Shown in pieces: positions 8,761 through 15,887 of a DNA stretch of 64,000 bases. The position numbers and the translations under genes were made by a program. How positions within the stretch are numbered: position 1 is the first letter of the stretch; the number at the start of each line of letters is the position of its first letter. The stretch is from the NCBI RefSeq assembly GCF_011064545.1, contig NZ_JAAMFG010000036.1:186001-250000 (forward strand). The letters run 5' to 3'. The notes under the pieces were generated by a model that saw only the letters and a program-made list of their open reading frames with translations, had not been told where the DNA came from and searched no databases. This DNA comes from Wenzhouxiangella sp. XN24. Lineage in GTDB: Bacteria; Pseudomonadota; Gammaproteobacteria; Steroidobacterales; XN24.

Positions 8761-9839
8761 GTCATGTGGCGCCGGTCGAGGAGGCGCACGCGCCGCGCAA
8801 GGGCGAGGAACTCGACCCGGTCGCCGTGGCGGCTTTCCTCGCGAAAACGCTGCCCGGTGTCGCCGGCCCGGTCGAGATCGGACAGTTCCCCGGCGGCGCT
8901 TCCAACCTGACTTATCTCGTGCGCGCAGCGGGGCGCGAATGGGTGTTGCGGCGTCCGCCCTTCGGTACCAAGGCGCGCAGCGCACACGACATGGGCCGCG
9001 AATACCGGATCCTGTCGCGCATCCACGAGGCCTTCCCCTATGCGCCCCGCCCCGTGCTGTTCTGCGCTGATCCGGGCGTGCTCGGCGGCGATTTCTACCT
9101 CATGGAACGACTGCGCGGCGTCATCCTGCGACGCGACCTGCCGGCCGGTCTCGAGCTCTCACCCGCAGAGGCGGAGGCGTTGTGCCGCAACCTCGTGGAC
9201 GTGCATGTCGAGTTGCATGCCGTCGAGCCGGCCGCGGCCGGCCTCGAGGAGCTGGGCCGCCCGGAGGGCTACATCGCCCGCCAGGTCAGCGGCTGGTCGG
9301 GCCGTTACCGGGCCGCGCGCACCGACGACGTGCCGGATAACGAGGCGCTGATGGCCTGGCTGGAAGCGAACCGCCCTGCGGAAGCGGCGCGCAGCGCGAT
9401 CATCCATAACGATTACAAGTTCGACAACGTGGTGCTCGAGCGTCGCGACGGGCAGCTGCGCATCAGCGGCGTGCTGGACTGGGAGATGGCCACGCTCGGT
9501 GACCCCCTCATGGACCTCGGCGCCTCGCTGGCCTACTGGGTCGAGGCGGGCGATCCCGCGCCGCTGCAGCAGATCCGCATGCTGCCTACCCACCTGCCGG
9601 GCATGATGACCCGCCGGGCCCTCGTCGACTACTATTGCGCGCGCAGCGGGCTCGCCCCGGCGCGCTTCGATTTTTACTATGTCTATGGCCTGTTCCGCCT
9701 GGCGGTGATCGTGCAGCAGATCTATTACCGCTTCGTGCTCGGCCAGACGCAGAATCCCGCCTTCGCCCCCTTCGGCCGTTTCTGCACCGTGCTGTCCCGC
9801 ACGGCGGAATCGGTGGCGGGCGGCCGGCACCAGCCCTGA
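8757..9839 (+). CDS. APH-fold kinase, ACAD11 kinase-domain type
   Basis: This 360-residue phosphotransferase has the APH/choline-kinase fold: GGASNLTYLV near the N-terminus as nucleotide loop, VLRRPPFG, a Brenner-type catalytic loop HNDYKFDN (near residue 216, with Asp as base) and the metal-binding LDWEMATLGDP (near 240). These variants match the kinase half of ACAD11 and bacterial partners in hydroxyacid catabolism more than antibiotic kinases. The start is GTG at 8757, inside the stop of the acyl-CoA dehydrogenase gene, implying coupled translation and a likely complex or sequential reaction. The following SDR starts ten bases after its stop. Confidence 0.85.
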   Translation: MSHVAPVEEAHAPRKGEELDPVAVAAFLAKTLPGVAGPVEIGQFPGGASNLTYLVRAAGREWVLRRPPFGTKARSAHDMGREYRILSRIHEAFPYAPRPVLFCADPGVLGGDFYLMERLRGVILRRDLPAGLELSPAEAEALCRNLVDVHVELHAVEPAAAGLEELGRPEGYIARQVSGWSGRYRAARTDDVPDNEALMAWLEANRPAEAARSAIIHNDYKFDNVVLERRDGQLRISGVLDWEMATLGDPLMDLGASLAYWVEAGDPAPLQQIRMLPTHLPGMMTRRALVDYYCARSGLAPARFDFYYVYGLFRLAVIVQQIYYRFVLGQTQNPAFAPFGRFCTVLSRTAESVAGGRHQP

Positions 9840-9849
9840 GGAGACCCGC

Positions 9850-10614
9850 ATGAGCGATTCCCTGTTCAATCTCGACGGCCGCGTCGCGCTCGTCACCGGC
9901 GCATCGCGCGGCATCGGCGAGGCCACCGCTCACCTGCTCGCCCGGCACGGCGCCCACGTGATCGTGAGCTCCCGCAAACAGGACAGCGTGGATGCCGTCG
10001 CGGAGGCCATCCGGGCTGCCGGCGGCCAGGCCTCGGCGCTGGCCTGCCACGTCGGCGAGCCCGAGTCGATCGACGCGGCCTTCAAGCAGATCGCGGCGCA
10101 GCACGGACGGCTGGATATCCTGGTCAACAACGCGGCCACCAATCCGCATTTCGGCCATATCACCTCGACGCCCGCATCGATGATCGAGAAGACCGTGGAC
10201 GTCAACGTGCGCGGCTACTTCCTCATGTCGCAGCAGGCGGCGCTGATGATGAAAAACCAGGGCGGCGGCTCGATCGTCAACACCTCTTCGATCAACGGGG
10301 TGCGTCCGGGCCCCGGCCAGGGTATCTATTCCGTGACCAAGGCCGCCGTGATCTCCATGACGCAAGCCTTCGCGAAGGAGTGCGCGCCGTGGAAAGTGCG
10401 GGTCAACGCCGTATTGCCGGGACTCACCGAGACGCGCTTCGCCGCGGCCCTGCTGGAGAACGAGCGGATGCTGAACATGATCCTGCCGCTGATCCCGATG
10501 GGCCGTGTCGCGCAGCCCGCGGAAATCGCCCCGGCGATCCTGTTCTTCGCCTCCGATGCCGCCTCCTACGTCACCGGCACCTGCCTGCCGGTGGATGGCG
10601 GCTTCCTCGCGTGA
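9850..10614 (+). CDS. Short-chain dehydrogenase/reductase of the fatty-acid type
   Basis: This 254-residue classical SDR has TGASRGIG (residues 17-24), NNAA near 94, Ser147, YSVTK (Tyr160, Lys164) and the typical C-terminal SYVTGTCLPVDGG. It resembles 3-oxoacyl or hydroxyacyl dehydrogenases. A GAGGAGA ribosome binding site precedes the ATG. It is the third gene of the acyl-CoA dehydrogenase-kinase operon and could oxidise a hydroxyl before or after the kinase/dehydrogenase steps, which is inference from position. Confidence 0.87.
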   Translation: MSDSLFNLDGRVALVTGASRGIGEATAHLLARHGAHVIVSSRKQDSVDAVAEAIRAAGGQASALACHVGEPESIDAAFKQIAAQHGRLDILVNNAATNPHFGHITSTPASMIEKTVDVNVRGYFLMSQQAALMMKNQGGGSIVNTSSINGVRPGPGQGIYSVTKAAVISMTQAFAKECAPWKVRVNAVLPGLTETRFAAALLENERMLNMILPLIPMGRVAQPAEIAPAILFFASDAASYVTGTCLPVDGGFLA

Positions 10615-10639
10615 CGACCGACCACGCCCGCAAGGCATC

Positions 10640-10930
10640 GTGATCCTGGACCTGTTCATCGCGCTCGGCCTGGTGTGTGCCGCCAACCTGCCGTTCGGCT
10701 ATTGGCGCGCGGGACTCGCCAAGCTGTCGCCGACCTGGTTCGTCGCCGTGCATGCGCCGGTGCCGCTGGTCTTTCTCATCCGGCACTGGCTCGGGCTGGA
10801 GTGGCGGCTCGCGTCGCTGCCCCTGTTCCTCGGCGCCTATTTCGCAGGGCAGTTCTTCGGCGGGCGCCTGCGCCAGGCCCGCGCCGCACGGACGGGGGCC
10901 GCCGACACGGCCCGCCCGGAGCGCCGCTAG
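10640..10930 (+). CDS. Small two-helix membrane protein, hypothetical
   Basis: This 96-residue protein starts at GTG 10640 (AAGG six bases upstream), 25 bases after the SDR stop. It has a hydrophobic N-terminal helix (LDLFIALGLVCAANLPFGYW), a hydrophobic middle segment (VHAPVPLVFLIRHW), a third hydrophobic stretch (ASLPLFLGAYFAGQFFGG) and a basic C-terminus. The family was not recognised. Codon composition matches its neighbours, and the frame ends four bases into the convergent DUF3108 gene. Likely an inner-membrane protein; no function is proposed. Confidence 0.6.
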   Translation: MILDLFIALGLVCAANLPFGYWRAGLAKLSPTWFVAVHAPVPLVFLIRHWLGLEWRLASLPLFLGAYFAGQFFGGRLRQARAARTGAADTARPERR

Positions 10931-11772
10931 CGGCGCTCGTACTCGACGATCTCCAGGCTGCCCCTGAGCTTGCCTTCCTCGTGCTGCTCGAAGCGGACCA
11001 GGGCCGCATCCATCTCCGGCGCGATCCAGAGCGTGAAACGGCGGTCCTTGCGCTCGCTGCGGTACGTCAACCGCACCGTATCGAGTTTACCCAGGGGTGT
11101 CGACAGGGTCTCGCGGCAAGCGACGGTGACATCGACGGCCTCGATCCGGCTCCGGTCGTCGATGTAGCGGTAGGTCTCCTGCAGTGCGCCCCGGGCCAGG
11201 TCGTTGGCGAGCACCAGGCGCAGGCTCATGAGGTCATAGATGCCCGGTTGCCACTCGCTGACCGATTTTCGGTCGCGATACTCGACATGCACACGGCCCT
11301 CGCCCAGGTCGAAGCGCATGTCGGTATCGCGCCCGCCAAACTCGTCGTGCTTGCGATAGGACAGGGGCAGGATGGTCCCGTCTGCGCCGACCATCACCAG
11401 GCTCGTCTCCGAGATCCCGCGGTTGATGAAGCCGAGCAGGCCGCGGGGTTCGGCGCGGAAACGATAGATGTAGAGTTCGTCGCCCTGCGCCTCGAGACTC
11501 AGCCTGGCCCGGATCGGGATGCCGCGCGCCGTGGCATGGTAGACCGCCTCGTGAGGCGGTACGGCCAGTTCGTCCGTGGCCGGCGGGGTCGTGACCTGTT
11601 CCTGCTGCTCCGCTTGATGCGCCTGCTCGGGCTGCTCCGCCGGCGCGGGCTGCTCCGCCGGCGCGGGCGGGCCCGCCAGCACGGGAGCCGCCAGCACCGC
11701 CGCCAGGGTGAACCCCGCGAGCCCCGCCACGATCAAGGCGCCGAGCGGCCTGCTGCGGACGCCTTCAGCCAC
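10927..11772 (-). CDS. DUF3108 periplasmic protein
   Basis: This 281-residue protein has a signal peptide (GALIVAGLAGFTLAAVLAAPVLA), then a low-complexity Pro/Glu/Gln/Ala linker (APAEQPAPAEQPEQAHQ), then a beta-rich domain with Y.....G.p..a, an internal SYRKHDEFGG and a YDLMSLRL segment typical of DUF3108. The start is GTG at 11772, overlapping the last eight bases of fadD; a longer frame from 11883 lies wholly inside fadD and was rejected. DUF3108 proteins are exported and of unknown function, with a fold thought to resemble lipid-binding barrels. The linker suggests a tether from the inner membrane into the periplasm. Confidence 0.75.
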   Translation of the reverse strand: MAEGVRSRPLGALIVAGLAGFTLAAVLAAPVLAGPPAPAEQPAPAEQPEQAHQAEQQEQVTTPPATDELAVPPHEAVYHATARGIPIRARLSLEAQGDELYIYRFRAEPRGLLGFINRGISETSLVMVGADGTILPLSYRKHDEFGGRDTDMRFDLGEGRVHVEYRDRKSVSEWQPGIYDLMSLRLVLANDLARGALQETYRYIDDRSRIEAVDVTVACRETLSTPLGKLDTVRLTYRSERKDRRFTLWIAPEMDAALVRFEQHEEGKLRGSLEIVEYERR

Positions 11773-13453
11773 CCGCAGCCTCGTCGCGCAGCGCCCGGCG
11801 CAGGATCTTGCCGACGTTGGTCTTCGGCAACTCCGCGCGGAACTCGACATGCTTGGGCACCTTGTAGGCAGTAAGGCTTTCACGGCACCACGCTATCACG
11901 CCTGCGGCATCGAGGCTGGAGCCTTCCTGGCGCACGACGAAAATCTTCACCGCCTCGGTGGACTTGGGATCCGCCACGCCGATGCAGGCGGCTTCGATCA
12001 CCTCCGGATGCAGTGCGACGACATTCTCCACCTCGTTGGGGAACACGTTGAAACCGGATACCAGGATCATGTCCTTCTTCCGGTCCACGATGCGGAAGAA
12101 GCCTTGCGCATCCATCGTCGCGATGTCACCCGTTCGCAGGAAGCCGTCGGGATACATGACCTGCTCCGTGGCCTCGGGTCGCTGCCAGTAGCCTTTCATG
12201 ACCTGGGGGCCGCGCACGCAGAGCTCCCCCGGTTCCCCCGGAGCGACGTCCTGGCCGTCATCGTTGCGAATCGCGACCTCGGTGGACGGCAGCGGCAAGC
12301 CGATCGTGCCGCTGAACACCTCGTCGGAAGAAGTGGGCTGCATGGTGACGACCGGCGAAGTCTCGGTGAGGCCATAACCCTCCTGCACGGTCTTGCCCGT
12401 GATCTCGTGCCAGCGCTGGGCGGTCGCCGCCTGCAGCGCCATGCCGCCGGCGCCCGCCCACTTGAGGTGGGAGAAATCCAGGCTGCGGAAGCCGGGGTCA
12501 TGCACCAGGGCGTTGAACAAGGTGTTGACCCCGGTGATGATCGTGAACGGCAGCCGGGAAAGTTCCTTCACGAACGCGGGGATGTCGCGCGGATTGGTGA
12601 TCAGGACATTCACGCCGCCGACCGACATGAACAGCAGGCAGTTACAGACCAGGCTGAAGACGTGGTACAGCGGCAGCGCCGTGATGACGACTTCCCGGCC
12701 CTCGTCGACCAGGCCGCCGATCCAGGCATGCATCTGGCGCAGGTTGGCGACCATGTTCCGGTGCGTCAGCATCGCCCCCTTGGACACGCCGGTGGTGCCG
12801 CCGGTGTACTGCAGGAACGCCAGGTCTTCCTGGTTGACGACCACGGGCTCGAAGCCGTGCCTGCGGCCGCGTTCCAGCGCCTCGGACAGGCGCAGGTGGC
12901 CCGGGAGCCGGTAGGCCGGGACCATCTTCTTGACCCTGCGGATGACGAAATTGACCACCTGGCGCTTCGGTGCCGGCAACAGGTCGCCGACGGCCGTCAC
13001 CACCACGTGTTTTACCGGCGTCTCGCCAATGACTTTCTCGAGCGTCGCGGCGAAATTCTCGAGGATCAGGATGGCCTCGGCGCCGGAATCCTCGAGCTGG
13101 TGCTTGAGCTCCCGGGCGGTGTAGAGCGGATTGACGTTCACCACCGTCATTCCGGCGCGCAGGATGCCGAACAACGCCACGGGGTACTGCAGCAGGTTGG
13201 GCAACATGATCGCGACCCGCGTGCCGCGCGCCAGCCCGAGATCGCTGGTCAGCCAGGCTGCGAACTCGGCCGACATTCGTTCCAGCTCGCCGTAGTTCAG
13301 CGTTCGCCCCATGCAGGAAAACGCCGGCCGCGCGGCGAAGCGCGCCGCACTGGCTTCGAAGATACTGACCAGGGTGGCACCGTCGCCGAGGTCGATATCG
13401 GCCGGCGTGCCGGCGGGATAACTTGCAATCCATGGCCTTTCCACTTTCGTCAT
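11765..13453 (-). CDS. fadD: Long-chain fatty acid-CoA ligase
   Basis: This 562-residue AMP-forming acyl-CoA synthetase activates fatty acids to acyl-CoA for beta-oxidation or lipid synthesis. The P-loop-like YTGGTTGVSKGA is at residues 216-227, the adenylation region GYGLTETSPV further on, then YPDGFLRTGD and the C-terminal hinge/lysine region DRKKDMILVSGFNVFPNEVE. Length equals the FadD norm. The family-typical opening W..SYPAG supports the ATG at 13453. It is transcribed away from the bactofilin gene, and the DUF3108 gene follows with an 8-base overlap. Other fatty-acid genes (fadE, the ACAD11-like module) are elsewhere in the window. Confidence 0.92.
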   Translation of the reverse strand: MTKVERPWIASYPAGTPADIDLGDGATLVSIFEASAARFAARPAFSCMGRTLNYGELERMSAEFAAWLTSDLGLARGTRVAIMLPNLLQYPVALFGILRAGMTVVNVNPLYTARELKHQLEDSGAEAILILENFAATLEKVIGETPVKHVVVTAVGDLLPAPKRQVVNFVIRRVKKMVPAYRLPGHLRLSEALERGRRHGFEPVVVNQEDLAFLQYTGGTTGVSKGAMLTHRNMVANLRQMHAWIGGLVDEGREVVITALPLYHVFSLVCNCLLFMSVGGVNVLITNPRDIPAFVKELSRLPFTIITGVNTLFNALVHDPGFRSLDFSHLKWAGAGGMALQAATAQRWHEITGKTVQEGYGLTETSPVVTMQPTSSDEVFSGTIGLPLPSTEVAIRNDDGQDVAPGEPGELCVRGPQVMKGYWQRPEATEQVMYPDGFLRTGDIATMDAQGFFRIVDRKKDMILVSGFNVFPNEVENVVALHPEVIEAACIGVADPKSTEAVKIFVVRQEGSSLDAAGVIAWCRESLTAYKVPKHVEFRAELPKTNVGKILRRALRDEAAGG

Positions 13454-13611
13454 CTCCAGCGAGTCGAGGGAAAAGCATTAAATCAGCAGCGGAGTCCGGC
13501 AGCTATATGCGCCGCAACATGACGCGGCGGAAACATCGCATTCCATGACAGATAGGTTACCCTTGGTCCACGGCGCACCTGCGGGTCGCGCTTTTCGCGG
13601 AGAGTTGTTGC

Positions 13612-13998
13612 ATGCGCAAGCGAAGAATGCGGGATCGCGTCGGCCCACCCGCGACCATTCTCGGCCCCGGCGCCGAACTGAATGGGTCCTTGCAGGGCGA
13701 AGGCCACTTCCTCATCGCCGGACGCGTCATCGGCGATGCGGACATCGAGGGTGCGCTGACGCTGGCGGCGGGCGGGCACTGGCGTGGCGCGATCCGGGCC
13801 GACGACGTGATCCTGGCCGGTGAACTGGACGGCGAACTGCTCGCACGGGGCCGGGTCGAGATCACCGCCTCGGCGCATATCCGCGGGCGCGTGGTCGCCG
13901 GAGGCATCTCGATTTCCGCCGGGGCCGTGGTCGAAGCGGAACTGCAATCGACCGGCGAGGGCGAGATCGTCAGCTTCGACGAGCGGCGCGGCGACTGA
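13612..13998 (+). CDS. Bactofilin
   Basis: This 128-residue protein consists of a short basic N-terminus (MRKRRMRDR) and a bactofilin beta-helix domain (about residues 15-118) with the expected periodic GxxxxGxI pattern (GSLQGEGHFLIAGRVIGD, GRVEITASAHIRGRVVAG). Bactofilins polymerise without nucleotide into membrane-associated filaments and act in cell shape, stalk formation, motility or envelope positioning. It overlaps the following GGDEF-EAL gene by one base (TGATG), so the scaffold and the c-di-GMP enzyme are probably co-expressed. Confidence 0.85.
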   Translation: MRKRRMRDRVGPPATILGPGAELNGSLQGEGHFLIAGRVIGDADIEGALTLAAGGHWRGAIRADDVILAGELDGELLARGRVEITASAHIRGRVVAGGISISAGAVVEAELQSTGEGEIVSFDERRGD

Positions 13999-15881
13999 TG
14001 GAGGGCACGGGCATCGCGCTGGTGATCGCAGGGCTGCTGATGCTGGCGGCAGGCATGGCGCTCGCATGGCTGGGGACGCGGCGCATGCGGCAGGCGCGTC
14101 CTGCGCCGCCGCCCCCGGAAAAGGCCGACGCCGAAAAATCGCTCGACGCTGCGCGGTGGACCTACCAGTTCCTCGAGCAGGTGCTCGACCGCGTGCAGGA
14201 CGGCGTGATCGTCAGCGACGAGCAGGGCCGCATCCTGGAGGCCAACGAGGCCGCTGCGACGATCCTGGGGCGCAAGGCCGAGGAACTGGGCGGCGACGAC
14301 CTGCACACCCTGGCGTCCCCGAGCGTGTTCGACGACACCGATATCCTGCTGCCCCAGGGCAGCACCCGGCTGAAGACCGCGGCCGACCCCGCACTCGCCG
14401 TGTCTTTCACGAGCTGTCCGCTGGTCGAGGCCGACGGCGTGCGTCGCTGGGTGCTGGTGTTCCGCAACCTCAGCGGCGAGCACCGCAGCCAGAAACGCAT
14501 CCGCTACCTGGCCCGCTACGACGCGCTCACGAGGGTGCCGAACCGCATGGAATTCCAGCATCGCCTGCAGCAGGCGATCGCGCGGGCGAGACGGTCCACG
14601 ACCCGCGCCGCCCTTCTCTATCTCGACGTCGACGGCTTCAAGGACGTCAACGACCGGCTCGGCCATCCCATCGGCGACCGCGCCCTGGAAATCCTGTCCC
14701 GCCGCCTCGTCGAGGCCACCGAGTCCGGCACCCTGATCGGCCGGCTCGGCGGTGACGAGTTCGCCATCGTGATCGAGGGCCTGCGGCCCGACGAGGATCC
14801 GCGCGCCACGGTCGCCGCGACCGTCCGGATGCTGCTCGATCGGCTCGGACAAAAATTTCATGTCGAGGGCCACGAGGTCGTGCTCACCGCGAGCATCGGC
14901 GTGGCGCTGTTCCCCGACAACGCCGACAACGTCATCGACATGATCCGTAATGCCGACGCCGCGATGTATCACGCCAAGCACAACGGCGGGAATACCTACG
15001 GCTTCTATTCGCCGGAGATGAACCGGGATGCCGTCGACCGGCTGCTGCTCAAGAGCGAGCTGCGCAGCGCCATCCGGCGGAACGAGTTCCAGGTGGTCTA
15101 CCAGCCGAAAGTGGACCTGCGCAACGGCCGGATCGCCGGATGCGAGGCGCTGCTGCGCTGGCGCCATTCCCGGCGCGGCGACGTGCCGCCGGCCATTTTC
15201 ATCCCGCTTGCGGAAGAAAACACGCTGATTTTCGAGATCGGCGACTGGGTGCTCGACCGGGTCTGCACGGACTTCTCCCTCTGGCAGAAACGGGTCCCAT
15301 GGCCCGGCCGCGTGGCGGTGAACCTGTCCCTCCGGCAGCTGCGCCAACGCAATTTCGTCGCCGGGGTCGAAGAGATTTTCCGCCGCCACGAACTGGCGCC
15401 CTCCTGCGTGGAACTCGAGATCACGGAATCGACCCTGATCGATCACGGCGAGAAGACCCTGCGCATGCTCGATCGCCTTTACCAGCTCGGGCTGCATCTC
15501 TCGATCGATGACTTCGGCACCGGCTACTCGTCGCTCTCGAGCCTGCAGCATTTTCCCATCGGCACGCTGAAGATCGACCAGAGCTTCGTCTGCGACGCCG
15601 ACCAGGAACGCAACAGCGCAGCCATCGTCGGGGCCATCGTCGGCCTCGGACGCAGTCTCGGCATGGACGTCGTCGCGGAAGGCATCGAGACGACGGCCCA
15701 GCTGGCGCTGCTGCAGCGCGTGAGCTGCACCTTCGGCCAGGGACACCTGTTCGGCGAGCCGGTCACGGGCGAACGCTACCTCGAGATGCTCGTGGCCCAG
15801 CAGGAGGGCCCCCCACCGCATGCCGCGCTGCTGAACCGCGTCGAGGATCACGGCCAGAGCGAGGGATACGGCCGCCGCTGA
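13998..15881 (+). CDS. Membrane-anchored PAS-GGDEF-EAL protein
   Basis: This 627-residue bifunctional c-di-GMP protein has an N-terminal membrane helix (residues about 4-28), a PAS domain (about 52-165), a GGDEF domain with intact GGDEF (near 251-255) and an EAL domain starting with EALLRW (near 383). EAL landmarks are present: NLSLRQL, ELEITES, DDFGTGYSSL, KIDQSF, VAEGIET and a GQGHLF loop. Both synthesis and hydrolysis of c-di-GMP therefore look chemically possible, although in such hybrids one activity commonly dominates. The start overlaps the bactofilin stop (TGATG), suggesting localisation or scaffolding of c-di-GMP signalling by a bactofilin filament. It ends six bases before the convergent permease gene. 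Confidence 0.88.
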   Translation: MEGTGIALVIAGLLMLAAGMALAWLGTRRMRQARPAPPPPEKADAEKSLDAARWTYQFLEQVLDRVQDGVIVSDEQGRILEANEAAATILGRKAEELGGDDLHTLASPSVFDDTDILLPQGSTRLKTAADPALAVSFTSCPLVEADGVRRWVLVFRNLSGEHRSQKRIRYLARYDALTRVPNRMEFQHRLQQAIARARRSTTRAALLYLDVDGFKDVNDRLGHPIGDRALEILSRRLVEATESGTLIGRLGGDEFAIVIEGLRPDEDPRATVAATVRMLLDRLGQKFHVEGHEVVLTASIGVALFPDNADNVIDMIRNADAAMYHAKHNGGNTYGFYSPEMNRDAVDRLLLKSELRSAIRRNEFQVVYQPKVDLRNGRIAGCEALLRWRHSRRGDVPPAIFIPLAEENTLIFEIGDWVLDRVCTDFSLWQKRVPWPGRVAVNLSLRQLRQRNFVAGVEEIFRRHELAPSCVELEITESTLIDHGEKTLRMLDRLYQLGLHLSIDDFGTGYSSLSSLQHFPIGTLKIDQSFVCDADQERNSAAIVGAIVGLGRSLGMDVVAEGIETTAQLALLQRVSCTFGQGHLFGEPVTGERYLEMLVAQQEGPPPHAALLNRVEDHGQSEGYGRR

Positions 15882-15887
15882 CGGCCC

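Noticed and set aside
8757-9839. APH-fold gene as an antibiotic-resistance kinase
   Set aside because: Catalytic loop HNDYKFDN and fusion-like pairing with an acyl-CoA dehydrogenase fit the ACAD11 kinase branch.
13557-15851. 764-codon antisense frame opposite bactofilin and the GGDEF-EAL gene
   Set aside because: Shadow of two well-identified genes.
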